Numbered from the stretch's first letter, positions 1-7,520 are shown. The stretch: 27,998 bases of DNA from Lachnospiraceae bacterium (GCA_009774465.1 VSNT01000036.1:1-27998); one strand, 5' to 3'. Notes: generated by a model from the sequence alone, not told the origin. Made by a program: numbers and translations.

Positions 1-209
1 ATTCTGGCAAGGGTAGTTTTCCCTACACCGGGAGGCCCCCAGAATATCATGGACGATATCCAGTCTTCATCCAGCATTTTCCTCAGTACTTTCCCCTTCC
101 CCACCAAGTGCTCCTGGCCAATATAATCCTCAAGCGTCTGGGGGCGCAGTCTGCTGGCAAGGGGGGCATTCCGGTTAACTTCTTCTGAAAAAAGTGATAA
201 CTGCTCCAT
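1..209 (-). CDS. rarA: RarA/MgsA-type AAA+ ATPase, N-terminal part
   Basis: This is the first 69 residues of a replication-associated recombination protein A; the rest lies beyond the left edge. It begins MEQLSLFSEEVNRNAPLASR and continues with RPQTLEDYIGQEHLVG and a Walker A loop, GPPGVGKTT, at about residues 58-66. The 'RP.tL.d..GQ.hl.g' run is typical of the RarA/MgsA/WRNIP1 family, clamp-loader-like ATPases that act at stalled replication forks. The start is supported by AAAGGAGA six bases upstream. The gene has its own promoter (263-291) with a LexA-like box just inside the transcript. RuvB and DnaX share the ATPase fold, but the N-terminus fits RarA better. Confidence 0.88.
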   Translation of the reverse strand, partial: MEQLSLFSEEVNRNAPLASRLRPQTLEDYIGQEHLVGKGKVLRKMLDEDWISSMIFWGPPGVGKTTLAR

Positions 210-247
210 AAACTGTCTCCTTTGGATAAACTTAAACATCTTGAAAT

Positions 248-260
248 CGAACATTTGTTT
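248..260. promoter_or_regulatory. LexA-like (SOS) box upstream of rarA
   Basis: CGAACATTTGTTT matches the core of the Gram-positive LexA site (CGAAC-N4-GTTY), with mismatches only at degenerate or outer positions. It lies just downstream of the proposed -10 element, around the expected transcription start, where LexA would block transcription. A DNA-repair gene downstream makes the match more credible. It is a single site read by eye. Confidence 0.5.
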
Positions 261-262
261 AC

Positions 263-291
263 ATGGTATCATATGCTTCTTTTCAAGTCAA
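263..291 (-). promoter_or_regulatory. rarA promoter
   Basis: On the minus strand, TTGACT (286-291) is followed after 17 bases by TACCAT (263-268), a reasonable sigma-A promoter reading into rarA. The start site would fall near 256, inside the LexA-like box. Confidence 0.5.
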
Positions 292-311
292 CTACAGTGT
301 TGCCTGCACAC

Positions 312-555
312 GGAAATCAATTTTCAGATTCCGGTGAGGGTATGTAATGTTGGAGAGAGTGTCATTCCGAAATATTTTTTCGTCGTCACGCTCTCGCTCT
401 ACAAAAACGTAACAGTGGTAAGTTCGTGAGCTGCAGGCAGCTCTTAACCTCACTAACCACTGACGTTTTTGTAAGGACTCCTTAAGAAATATTTCGGAAT
501 GACACTCTCTCCAATAGCGCACACACATTTTTCCGGAATCTGAAAATTGATTTCC
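312..555. repeat. Long interrupted palindrome (fold-back element, no gene)
   Basis: The gene-free stretch 210-666 holds a roughly 244-bp structure of nested inverted arms: 312-334 with 533-555 (23 bp, perfect), 351-377 with 487-513 (27 bp, perfect), 401-410 with 463-472 (10 bp), 413-419 with 456-462 (7 bp), and a central hairpin 428-434 with 437-443 around a 2-base loop. The segments between arms are unequal or diverged, so it is not a recent simple duplication. The small reading frames across it on both strands mirror one another and are side effects of the palindrome. It could be a MITE-type fold-back mobile element or a highly structured RNA. No transposase and no clear target-site duplication is seen. 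Confidence 0.85.
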
Positions 556-583
556 CTGTTGTCAGCAATGCCATATCGCAATT

Positions 584-619
584 AAAGCCCTTTGCCGGCA
601 GATGCCGGTAAAGGGCTTT
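584..619 (-). terminator. Terminator hairpin after the chemotaxis gene
   Basis: A 17-bp stem (584-600 with 603-619, one G.U pair) with a 2-base loop lies about 50 bases beyond the stop of the minus-strand chemotaxis gene. The 3' arm ends GGGCTTT and is followed by AATT, so the U-run is short. Shape and position fit a rho-independent terminator; the near-symmetry would let it act in both directions. Confidence 0.65.
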
Positions 620-666
620 GTTCGCTAATCAACTATCTATATATGCTTCATTATGTTGTGGCTGGT

Positions 667-2361
667 TTACTCAAGTACAAACCGTCCAACCAGTTCATCC
701 AGCATTGTTGCCTGTGCTGACAGTTCTTCGCTGGTAGCAGAAGCTTCCTCGGCAGTTGCCGCATTACTCTGTACTACTTCTGAAATCTGGTTAACTCCTA
801 TTTCAGCCTGACGCATTGCTTCTGTCTGGTCTCCCACCATAACCTTCAAATTCTTGGAGAAATCTGCAATCTGCTTAATTCCTTCCACAACAGATTCAAT
901 TGCATTTGCTGCACGTTCTGCGGATGAGTTACCATCTGAAATTTCCTTCAATGAACCTTCTATTAATTCTCTTGTATCAACTGCCGCCTTGGCGCTTTGA
1001 TCTGCCAGTTCTCTGATCTGATCAGCTACAACTGCAAATCCACGTCCTGCTTCACCGGCTCTTGCCGCCTCTATGGAAGCATTTAGTGACAACAGATTGG
1101 TCTGTGCCGCAATGGATTCAATTTCAGAAATAATATTTCCAATCTTTGTGGAGGTATCATTGATGCGTTCCATTGCCTTCATCATTGTATGCATTTCATC
1201 CTTGCTGTGGTCAGCTTCACTTGCATACTGCTGTGCCTTTATGTAAGAATCATCTGCGCTTTCCGCACTCTTTTCCATGCCTTCTGTAATATCGGAAATA
1301 GTTGCATGAAGCTCCTGTACTGCCAATGCCTGATCTGTAGCGCCTTCTGCCAGAGACTGGGATGCAGTTGCCAGATCTCCGGAACCATCAGATACCTGCT
1401 TGGCTGCTTCTCCAATTGCAACCAGCGTATCTTTCATTTGATTTCTCATAGTACGCATGGATTCATATAATTTCTTAAAGTCGCCGGTATACCTGTCAGG
1501 AACTTTAGATTTCACTGCATAATTACCATCAGCCATCTCACCTAAAACTTCACCGATATCGCCAATTACCACATTCAGGTTATCAGCCATCTGTATAACA
1601 TCCTTGGTCATTAATTCCACTTCATCTCCGGTATTTGCTTCCGGAAACTCTGAGGAAAGATCCCCTTCTGCAAATGTTTTAAGGCGTGCTCCCAATTTTC
1701 CTAAAGGATCTGCAATGCTCTTTGCCATGCCTTTTCCGATTTTAAGAGCCAACAACATTGCAATTACAATCATAACCACTATTACTGCAATTAAAACAGC
1801 CGCGATGATTGTTAACATTGCAGACAAGTCATTTCCCTCATTGACCTTCACGTTCAAAAGATTTTCCAGCTTGGTATAAATGCTGTTATAATCATCTGCC
1901 AGTTCGCCAAGAGCCATTTCCTGCGCCTGTACACAAAGCTCTCTGTCCGTAGTGGCTCCCAGTTCCATAATCTGGGCATCCAGCTCCCAATAATGATCCA
2001 GCTCCGCCTTGATTTCATCATAAGTTTTTCTTCCATCTTCTGATACAACTGTTTTTTCTATCTGTGCAAAATACTCAGCAAACTTTACTTTTCCTTCCTC
2101 ATGCTGCTTTACTACAGTTGCAATTGCATCTGCATCATCATAACCGATTGCTGCCCGGAGCGACGATCTTGAATCTGCAAATTCAAACAATGCCTTTCCA
2201 ATATCACCCTGCGCAAAACCAAAATTCTTAAGCGCATATGAATACCTGTTAGACATCACAATAAGTGCAATCAAACCCACAATTGCTGCTGTTGCCGCAA
2301 TTGCCGCTACTTTGAAAAAAGAGCTTGTCAGCTTTTTTTCAATATTTTCCTTCTTTTTCAT
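667..2361 (-). CDS. Methyl-accepting chemotaxis protein
   Basis: This 564-residue transmembrane chemoreceptor signals to CheA/CheW. A first membrane helix (about 17-37) is followed by a helical, 4HB-like extracytoplasmic sensor domain, a second membrane helix (about 181-207), a HAMP region (about 210-265), a second HAMP-like stretch, and the long cytoplasmic coiled coil. The hairpin tip carries the family signature IAAQTNLLSLNASIEAARAG followed by EAGRGFAVVADQIR. No CheW-binding pentapeptide was seen at the C-terminus. AAGGAGAGG precedes the ATG by about 9 bases. It stands alone, with a long leader upstream (2362-2657) and a terminator downstream. The ligand is unknown. Its presence suggests a motile or chemotactic organism, though no flagellar gene is in view. 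Confidence 0.95.
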   Translation of the reverse strand: MKKKENIEKKLTSSFFKVAAIAATAAIVGLIALIVMSNRYSYALKNFGFAQGDIGKALFEFADSRSSLRAAIGYDDADAIATVVKQHEEGKVKFAEYFAQIEKTVVSEDGRKTYDEIKAELDHYWELDAQIMELGATTDRELCVQAQEMALGELADDYNSIYTKLENLLNVKVNEGNDLSAMLTIIAAVLIAVIVVMIVIAMLLALKIGKGMAKSIADPLGKLGARLKTFAEGDLSSEFPEANTGDEVELMTKDVIQMADNLNVVIGDIGEVLGEMADGNYAVKSKVPDRYTGDFKKLYESMRTMRNQMKDTLVAIGEAAKQVSDGSGDLATASQSLAEGATDQALAVQELHATISDITEGMEKSAESADDSYIKAQQYASEADHSKDEMHTMMKAMERINDTSTKIGNIISEIESIAAQTNLLSLNASIEAARAGEAGRGFAVVADQIRELADQSAKAAVDTRELIEGSLKEISDGNSSAERAANAIESVVEGIKQIADFSKNLKVMVGDQTEAMRQAEIGVNQISEVVQSNAATAEEASATSEELSAQATMLDELVGRFVLE

Positions 2362-2391
2362 GAAATAAAACCTCTCCTTCTACTGAATTCA

Positions 2392-2458
2392 CAGCTTTCC
2401 CTTTGACGCTTTTTGTACCGTCAGCTTTCCCTTCGACGCTTCTCATTCGTCAGCCTTC
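2392..2458. repeat. Tandem repeat, about 30-bp period, in the chemotaxis-gene leader
   Basis: Two near-identical 20-base segments (2392-2411 and 2422-2441, one mismatch) lie 30 bases apart, and a third partial copy begins at 2450. As minus-strand RNA each unit can form a small GACG...CGTC stem-loop. It sits 30-100 bases before the start codon, so any effect would be on transcript structure or initiation. Confidence 0.7.
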
Positions 2459-2657
2459 TTTTTTATCATCATAGCGGTATTTCCCCTTATTTTACCCCCC
2501 CCGATCAAAAAAGTGACGATCGAATATTCCTTGTCTTCTTCATGAAAAAGTACCAGTAGCCGCTGTGATAAGGTTTTATTAGGAATAATTTAATTCAATA
2601 CCAATATGCAGATAAAATATGTACAAATTATCTAAGTGGTAAATAGCATCTAATTAA

Positions 2658-2685
2658 ATTATAATCATTTTTGACAAATATTCAA
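2658..2685 (-). promoter_or_regulatory. Promoter for the chemotaxis gene
   Basis: On the minus strand TTGAAT (2680-2685) is followed after 16 bases by TATAAT (2658-2663), a strong sigma-A match. The start would be near 2651, giving a leader of about 290 nt. No sigma-D (flagellar) promoter was recognised. Confidence 0.55.
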
Positions 2686-2729
2686 TACCTTAACCCCATT
2701 TGCGATACCAAAATTTTTGTTCCCATCTG

Positions 2730-2756
2730 CCTGCTTTCACGAACATTTAAAGCAGG
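2730..2756 (-). terminator. Possible weak terminator or hairpin after blaR1
   Basis: CCTGCTTT (2730-2737) and AAAGCAGG (2749-2756) form an 8-bp stem about 30 bases beyond the blaR1 stop. A second AAAGCAGG (2765-2772) could compete for pairing. No U-run follows on the minus strand, so termination is doubtful. Confidence 0.3.
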
Positions 2757-2786
2757 GTGGATTGAAAGCAGGTTTCTTTCAGTCTT

Positions 2787-3875
2787 CTACCTGAAATTTG
2801 TGTTTGTTGTACTGCTGCCGGTTCTTTCTCCCCTGTTTTCCTCCATCTGCACAGTTCCGGTATAAGTACATTCAACCGCCAAAAACATGATTATCATCAT
2901 TACAGCCAGTAAAATTACACTGTATTTCTGCCTTCCGGCAATAAATTCAACCCTTTTTTTCATAAATCTTTTTCCTGAATGCATCATTGCTGCCGCTTTA
3001 AATCCCTCTTTTCCTTCTTTGGAGTATGAAGCTGCTGCCAGAAGCGTCTCTCCATAAAAACAGCGTTTTGACTCACCAAGTCTTTTGATACATCCGGCGT
3101 CACAGGCCAGTTCTCCATCCTCAACAGACAGTTTTGCACTAAGCCATACCAGGGGATTGTACCAGTGAATAATCAGGCAGAGCATTCTCAAAAAAGCCCA
3201 TATATGATCTCCATGCCTGTAATGAGTCAGTTCATGCTCCAAAATGCAAAAAACCTCTTCCTCCTTTTGACATTTTGTTTTTTCCGGAAGATAGATTGCC
3301 GGCATCAGTCCAAACAAACAGGGGGAAGTCAGCTTATCTCCCACAAGAAATACCGGTATATTCCTCCTGCCCGCCGCTGCTTTTGTCAAATTTTTTCCTG
3401 ACAGACGTAAGAAATGATAAAAGGAAAGATTCTTCCACAGAAAAATTATGGCTGTAACTGCCATGCCTGCCACCCATGCAATTTCCGCAAATTGCCTTAT
3501 CCTGCCAAAGGTCGTTCCTGACCACTGCCACTTTAGCTCTATTGCTTCTGTTCCGCCTGTATTTTCCATCTCTCCTACAGCCCCATTACGCTGTTCATGT
3601 ATTATCTGCTCATAATATGCCTGATACTGCTGCTGTTTGTATTCTCTGTCCTGCCGCTCCATCTCCTGTGCAAGCAAAGCACTTCCCATGCGCCATATAT
3701 TTGTATTCATAATACTGACCGGGCTGAAAAGCAGCATTCCCGGCATCAGAAGACGGATTGCCACTATCAGCCATAATGCATAAATAAAAACAGGACTGAC
3801 TTTTTTCTGAAATACTGCTCTGACCGCCAGAACTGCAAGTATCAACACAGAAGAAACGATTGTTTTTGTCAGCAT
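2787..3875 (-). CDS. blaR1: BlaR1/MecR1-family M56 membrane metallopeptidase without a penicillin-sensor domain
   Basis: This 362-residue integral membrane protein has the M56 zinc peptidase motif HELTHYRHGDH at about 214-224 and a downstream Asp/Glu-rich segment (VEDGELACDAGC). Membrane helices lie near residues 5-22, 27-47, 135-150 and 325-342. In classical BlaR1 a beta-lactam-acylated C-terminal domain triggers cleavage of the repressor BlaI. Here the protein ends soon after the last helix, with a roughly 25-residue tail and no penicillin-binding domain. A charged loop of about 70 residues (approximately 55-125) may be the sensor instead. The start chosen is the ATG one base after the blaI stop, with GGAAAGGTGA upstream; the longer frame starts inside blaI. 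It is translationally coupled to blaI. The signal sensed is unknown. Confidence 0.88.
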   Translation of the reverse strand: MLTKTIVSSVLILAVLAVRAVFQKKVSPVFIYALWLIVAIRLLMPGMLLFSPVSIMNTNIWRMGSALLAQEMERQDREYKQQQYQAYYEQIIHEQRNGAVGEMENTGGTEAIELKWQWSGTTFGRIRQFAEIAWVAGMAVTAIIFLWKNLSFYHFLRLSGKNLTKAAAGRRNIPVFLVGDKLTSPCLFGLMPAIYLPEKTKCQKEEEVFCILEHELTHYRHGDHIWAFLRMLCLIIHWYNPLVWLSAKLSVEDGELACDAGCIKRLGESKRCFYGETLLAAASYSKEGKEGFKAAAMMHSGKRFMKKRVEFIAGRQKYSVILLAVMMIIMFLAVECTYTGTVQMEENRGERTGSSTTNTNFR

Positions 3876-3876
3876 T

Positions 3877-4290
3877 TCAGTCACCTTTCCTTCCCTTTGC
3901 ATCAATTTTGACATACTGGCTTTCCGCTTTATGTAAAATCTCCTGCAGCTCCTTAATTTCCTTATCCGTCAGGGAATCATTTTCCACAAAAGTATTGACC
4001 AGCATCCCCAGGCTTCCTCCACAGGTACGTTTTAAAAAAGATTTTGTTTCCTTTAAAATAACTGTTTCCCTTAAGATATCTGTAGAATACTGCCTTGCCT
4101 TTTCCCCGTCTTCATATTTGATATATCCCTTTTCCTGCATCCGCCGCAGTATTGTGTTTGTAGTGCTCTTACTCCACCCCTGCCTTTCTTTCATTTCATG
4201 TACTAACTGCATTAGGGTTTTAGGCTGGTTTTGCCATAAAACCTCCATAATACACCACTCAGAATTGTTTAAATTAATACTTTCATTCAT
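3877..4290 (-). CDS. blaI: BlaI/MecI/CopY-family transcriptional repressor
   Basis: This 137-residue winged-helix repressor begins MNESINLNNSEWCIMEVLW, then QLVHEMKERQGWSKSTTNTI and LRRMQEKGYI, the usual penicillinase-repressor helix-turn-helix and wing. The C-terminal half (about 75-125) is the dimerisation region where the partner protease would cut. The start at 4290 has AAGGGAGA about 8 bases upstream; a 157-codon frame from 4350 would begin before the transcript and inside the operator region. It is the first gene of a two-gene unit with blaR1. Two ACA-N2-TGT operators around its own promoter indicate autorepression. The targets could be cell-envelope or efflux genes rather than a beta-lactamase, as none is in view. 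Confidence 0.92.
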   Translation of the reverse strand: MNESINLNNSEWCIMEVLWQNQPKTLMQLVHEMKERQGWSKSTTNTILRRMQEKGYIKYEDGEKARQYSTDILRETVILKETKSFLKRTCGGSLGMLVNTFVENDSLTDKEIKELQEILHKAESQYVKIDAKGRKGD

Positions 4291-4317
4291 AGGCTTTTCT
4301 CCCTTAAAATAAAACAA

Positions 4318-4370
4318 GTTGACAAGTGTAACACAAGCACATAGTACCATGTTGTATTACATTTGTCAAC
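4318..4370 (-). promoter_or_regulatory. blaI promoter with two BlaI-type operators
   Basis: On the minus strand TTGACA (4364-4369) is followed after 17 bases by TACTAT (4341-4346). Two copies of the ACA-N2-TGT core flank it: ACATTTGT at 4359-4366 overlaps the -35 and ACAAGTGT at 4322-4329 lies just after the transcription start. The outer arms GTTGACAA (4318-4325) and TTGTCAAC (4363-4370) are perfect inverted repeats. This is a textbook double-operator layout for BlaI autorepression. The -35 is about 11 bases past the upstream alpha-galactosidase stop codon. Confidence 0.8.
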
Positions 4371-4379
4371 CTGTGGGGG

Positions 4380-6560
4380 TTACCCTATTTTTCTGAAAAC
4401 AATCTGGTAGGCAGGATATTCTTCCATAACAGATGGCATCGGCATTCCCGCTTCCATCAGGTCAGATCCATAGAAACATCTGCCTGTATCCATATCTTCA
4501 TAAACCGCATCCGGTTCCAGCCCCTTCATGGGAACATAGTTAACCGGCATATTCCCGTGATTTTCCAATATGACTACATGAGTCAGTGCCTGCTGTCCGT
4601 CCTTTGATACGAACATCCACGCTCCGTAAGGATCATGAAAGGGATCTGACAGGCGATAATAATCTCCATTTTGAATCAGCTCCGCGTACTTTTTGTATTC
4701 CCGAATCTGCACTTTAATTTCTTCCCGCTCCCTGCCGCTTAGCTTTGCCGGATCAAGCTCATATCCAAATGTCCCGGCCATTGCAACAATGCCTCTCGTA
4801 TGAAGGCTTACACTGCGCCCTGTCTGGTGATTGGGCACTGCGGACACATGGGCGCCCATTGTGGAAACAGGATAAAAGAAAGAGGTTCCATACTGAATGC
4901 GCACCCGGTCCACTGCATCCGTATTATCGCTGCACCAGATCTGAGGCGAATAATACAGCATTCCCGCATCAAACCTTCCCCCGCCGCCGCTGCAGCTTTC
5001 AATCAGCATATCCGGATACCTGCGCATCAGCTTTTCCAAAAACTCATATACACCGAGCACATAATCATAAATAACCCTTCCCTGAGCATTCTCCAGTGAA
5101 TAAATATCTGAAAGGCTTCTGTTTAAATCCCACTTCACATACTCTATATTCCCCTGGTCAAACACACTGCAAATCTGCGCAAATACATAATCCCTCACAT
5201 CTTTTCTGGAAAAGTCAAGAGCAAGCTGGTTTCTCGCCCTTATGGGCTTTCTTCCCGGTATCTGCATGACATAATCAGGATGTTCTCTGTAAAGTGTACT
5301 GTCCTCTGAAACCATCTCCGGCTCAATCCATATGCCAAATTTTATTCCAAGTTCATTGATCCTGTCAGTCAATTCCTTTAAGGTACAGCCCAGCTTTTTC
5401 TCATTGACCTGCCAGTCACCCAGACCGCTGTTGTCATCATCCCGCTTTCCGAACCATCCGTCATCCATGACAACCATGTCAATTCCCAGTTCCGCCGCTT
5501 CCCCTGCCAGATTTAAAATTGTCTCCCCTGTAAAGTCAAAGTAAGATGCTTCCCAGCTGTTAATCAGTAAAGGCCTTATCTGATCCTTATATTTTCCCCT
5601 GCATAAATGCTCCCTGATACAATTATGATACTGCCTTGACAGTTTTCCAAAGCCCTGATCAGAATAACTGAGAATTGTCTCCGGAATAATCAGTTCCTGT
5701 CCCCTGTCAAGAGGATAATGGAACAAATCGCTGTGAAATCCCATTATAATCCTTGTTTGACCAAATTGGTCTTTCTCGGCCTCACACATAAAATTTCCGC
5801 TGTACACAAAAACCATTCCATAACATTTCCCCGTATCCTCAGCAGTATCCCTTCCGGCAAGAATCACTGCCGGATTATACTGATGACTGGAGGTTCCCCG
5901 CCGGCTGCCAATCACATAGCTTCCATGAAGGATTTGATTTCTCTGAAAGTTCCGTTCCATAGCATGTCTGCCATAAAAGCTGATCAGATCATACTCTCCC
6001 GTCAGAAAATCCAGACAGGCGCCTGCCGCCTTCTCAACAATAATTCTGTCCTCTTGCCGGTTAAGAATTTTTGCGCTTCTGGTAATAATATCTTCTCTTT
6101 CCAAAACCCCATAAAGGAGCCTTACTTCCACCTTACTTACTGAATCCTGCAGCAGAATCTCCAGCGTTTGTGCCTCTTCTTCCTTTGCATAAACTGCCGG
6201 AAGCCCTTCAAGTGCATATTTTCCTTTCCTGATTTCATGACTTAAATAGCGCAGGTCACAGCTTTCAGAACCATCCCCGTTTTGAATGATTAAGGCACTG
6301 CTGCGGTAATCTCCTGTTCCCATAACCGGAAATTCCTGGGGCAGCGTATCCAGCGAATAAGTTCTGTCTCCTTCCGCATCATAGGGATTTCCTGAAAAAC
6401 CTCTGTCATAATAAGTGAGCAGGTAATCCATATTCCCGTTTATCTTTCCTCCATAGTATAGATGCAAAAGAAACCCAAAATCATCTACCTTCATCTGATA
6501 GGTGGTATGGGCTGTCTGTAATGTAAATAATCTCTTTTCCTCCTGAAAATGAATTGCCAT
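4380..6560 (-). CDS. aga: Alpha-galactosidase, GH36, cytoplasmic
   Basis: This roughly 726-residue enzyme releases alpha-1,6-linked galactose from melibiose, raffinose or stachyose. An N-terminal beta-sandwich is followed by the (beta/alpha)8 barrel with VMDDGWFGKRDDDNSGLGDW, the nucleophile aspartate in VKWDLNR (about residue 478), SCSGGGGRFDAGML, and WCSDNTDA, which holds the acid/base aspartate (about 544-547). Length is normal for bacterial GH36, and no signal peptide is seen. The start is uncertain: ATG at 6560 gives the family-like MAIHFQEEKRLFTLQ, but AAGGA is better spaced for a TTG at 6566. It is the last gene of the sugar operon, separated from the permease by a stable hairpin at 6599-6622. 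No terminator precedes the blaI promoter, so read-through into blaI is possible. Confidence 0.95.
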   Translation of the reverse strand: MAIHFQEEKRLFTLQTAHTTYQMKVDDFGFLLHLYYGGKINGNMDYLLTYYDRGFSGNPYDAEGDRTYSLDTLPQEFPVMGTGDYRSSALIIQNGDGSESCDLRYLSHEIRKGKYALEGLPAVYAKEEEAQTLEILLQDSVSKVEVRLLYGVLEREDIITRSAKILNRQEDRIIVEKAAGACLDFLTGEYDLISFYGRHAMERNFQRNQILHGSYVIGSRRGTSSHQYNPAVILAGRDTAEDTGKCYGMVFVYSGNFMCEAEKDQFGQTRIIMGFHSDLFHYPLDRGQELIIPETILSYSDQGFGKLSRQYHNCIREHLCRGKYKDQIRPLLINSWEASYFDFTGETILNLAGEAAELGIDMVVMDDGWFGKRDDDNSGLGDWQVNEKKLGCTLKELTDRINELGIKFGIWIEPEMVSEDSTLYREHPDYVMQIPGRKPIRARNQLALDFSRKDVRDYVFAQICSVFDQGNIEYVKWDLNRSLSDIYSLENAQGRVIYDYVLGVYEFLEKLMRRYPDMLIESCSGGGGRFDAGMLYYSPQIWCSDNTDAVDRVRIQYGTSFFYPVSTMGAHVSAVPNHQTGRSVSLHTRGIVAMAGTFGYELDPAKLSGREREEIKVQIREYKKYAELIQNGDYYRLSDPFHDPYGAWMFVSKDGQQALTHVVILENHGNMPVNYVPMKGLEPDAVYEDMDTGRCFYGSDLMEAGMPMPSVMEEYPAYQIVFRKIG

Positions 6561-6598
6561 AATCAATTACCGATCCTTATTAACTTTTTTCTTTTTTC

Positions 6599-6622
6599 GG
6601 GCGGCTTTTTCTTAAGCCGCCC
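6599..6622 (-). other. Intercistronic hairpin between permease and alpha-galactosidase
   Basis: A GC-rich 9-bp stem (6599-6607 with 6614-6622) has a 6-base loop. On the coding (minus) strand it is followed by an A-rich stretch, not a U-run. It therefore looks like an RNA-stabilising or processing element that would separate transporter and enzyme expression, rather than a terminator. Confidence 0.6.
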
Positions 6623-6686
6623 AGATGCATTTTCACACACATTCAGTTCCACGTCAAGCCAATTAATTTTGTCTATCCTGTCAGAT

Positions 6687-7520
6687 TTACTTCACAGCTC
6701 CGTTTACAACACCATTTAGAATCTGTTTCTGGCAGATGATATAGAAGATCAAAATCGGTATTAACGACAGCAGATAAGAAGCAAATGCCAGATTATAGTT
6801 TGTTCCAAACTGTGTCTGGAAATTTAACTGTGCCAGCGGCAGTGTATTCTGGTCGGAACCTGCTAAAATGACCAAAGGAGTCATTACATCATTCCATACT
6901 GCCAATGCAGTAAGAACTGCTACGGTTGCATGCATAGGACGCATGATAGGAAAAATGATTTTCCAGTAGGTGGTCCAGGTAGAAGCTCCATCCACCTTTG
7001 CAGCCTCCTCAAGAGCCATTGGAATGTTGACAAGATATCCTGAATAAAGAAGGATGTTCATGGGCATATAAAACACTACATATAAAAGGATAACCCCAAA
7101 CCAGTTTGCAAGTCCCAGCTCTGCAGTCTGCTTTGCCAAAGGCATCATCAAAATTGCAAAGGGAACAAACATACCGCTTACAATAAACAGATAAACAAAG
7201 CTGTAAAATTTGCTGCCTGCCTTATTTCTTCCAAGGGCATATCCCATAATGGAATGAACTGCTATGGATAAGCCTACCGCCGCTAAGGTGATTACCAGGC
7301 TGTTTCTTAGGGAATTCCAAAAGTCTGTTACCCGCATGGCTTCCCTGAAGTTATCAAGGCTCCACACCTTGGGCAAAGACAGAATACCACTGATGCTGTT
7401 TGTCATTTCCGTGGGCTGTTTAAATGCAATGACCAGCGTCAAATAAAGGGGAAATACAATAGTGGAAAGGCCAAGAATCAAAAGGATCATTGCCGTCCAG
7501 TTTGTTTTCTTTGTTATCAT
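6687..7520 (-). CDS. Sugar ABC transporter permease, MalG/MsmG type (CUT1)
   Basis: This 277-residue inner-membrane permease has about six membrane helices. The cytoplasmic EAA loop, MALEEAAKVDGASTWTTYWK at about 165-184, contacts the ATPase. The N-terminus and the C-terminal QKQILNGVVNGAVK are typical of the second (MalG-like) permease of CUT1 importers. AAAAGGAGG lies about 6 bases before the ATG, and the start codon overlaps the end of the preceding permease gene by 4 bases, so the two are translationally coupled. Neighbouring alpha-galactosidase implies raffinose- or melibiose-type substrates. No ATP-binding subunit is encoded nearby. Confidence 0.93.
   Translation of the reverse strand: MITKKTNWTAMILLILGLSTIVFPLYLTLVIAFKQPTEMTNSISGILSLPKVWSLDNFREAMRVTDFWNSLRNSLVITLAAVGLSIAVHSIMGYALGRNKAGSKFYSFVYLFIVSGMFVPFAILMMPLAKQTAELGLANWFGVILLYVVFYMPMNILLYSGYLVNIPMALEEAAKVDGASTWTTYWKIIFPIMRPMHATVAVLTALAVWNDVMTPLVILAGSDQNTLPLAQLNFQTQFGTNYNLAFASYLLSLIPILIFYIICQKQILNGVVNGAVK

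Larger units (their letters stand above)
2362..2786. other. 425-bp gene-free region: chemotaxis-gene leader and blaR1 downstream region
   Basis: No convincing gene lies here. Reading on the minus strand it contains a weak hairpin after blaR1 (2730-2756), a promoter (2658-2685), a roughly 290-nt leader with a G-run opposite 2507-2514, a small stem (2512-2516 with 2528-2532), and tandem 30-bp repeats (2392-2458) close to the chemotaxis-gene start. Very short frames such as a 9-codon MMIKKKADE in the leader are not convincing on their own. Confidence 0.6.

Noticed and set aside
241..528. Small open reading frames on both strands (62 and 78 codons)
   Set aside because: They run through the palindrome, encode mirrored peptides and have no ribosome site; they are by-products of the inverted repeats.
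298..568. Possible target-site duplication around the palindrome (TGTTGCCTGCA at 298-308, TGTTGTCAGCA at 557-567)
   Set aside because: The two copies differ at two positions and the left copy does not abut the arm (three bases separate it), so it is too weak to call an insertion footprint.
2362..2657. c-di-GMP riboswitch before the chemotaxis gene
   Set aside because: I could not find the conserved core of either class by eye; kept only as something to test.
4745..5074. Plus-strand 109-codon frame inside the alpha-galactosidase gene
   Set aside because: It is antisense to the conserved GH36 coding region, has no ribosome site and no recognisable domain.
6599..6622. Intrinsic terminator before the alpha-galactosidase gene
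   Set aside because: The hairpin is followed by A residues on the coding strand, not U residues, and the next gene clearly belongs to the operon.
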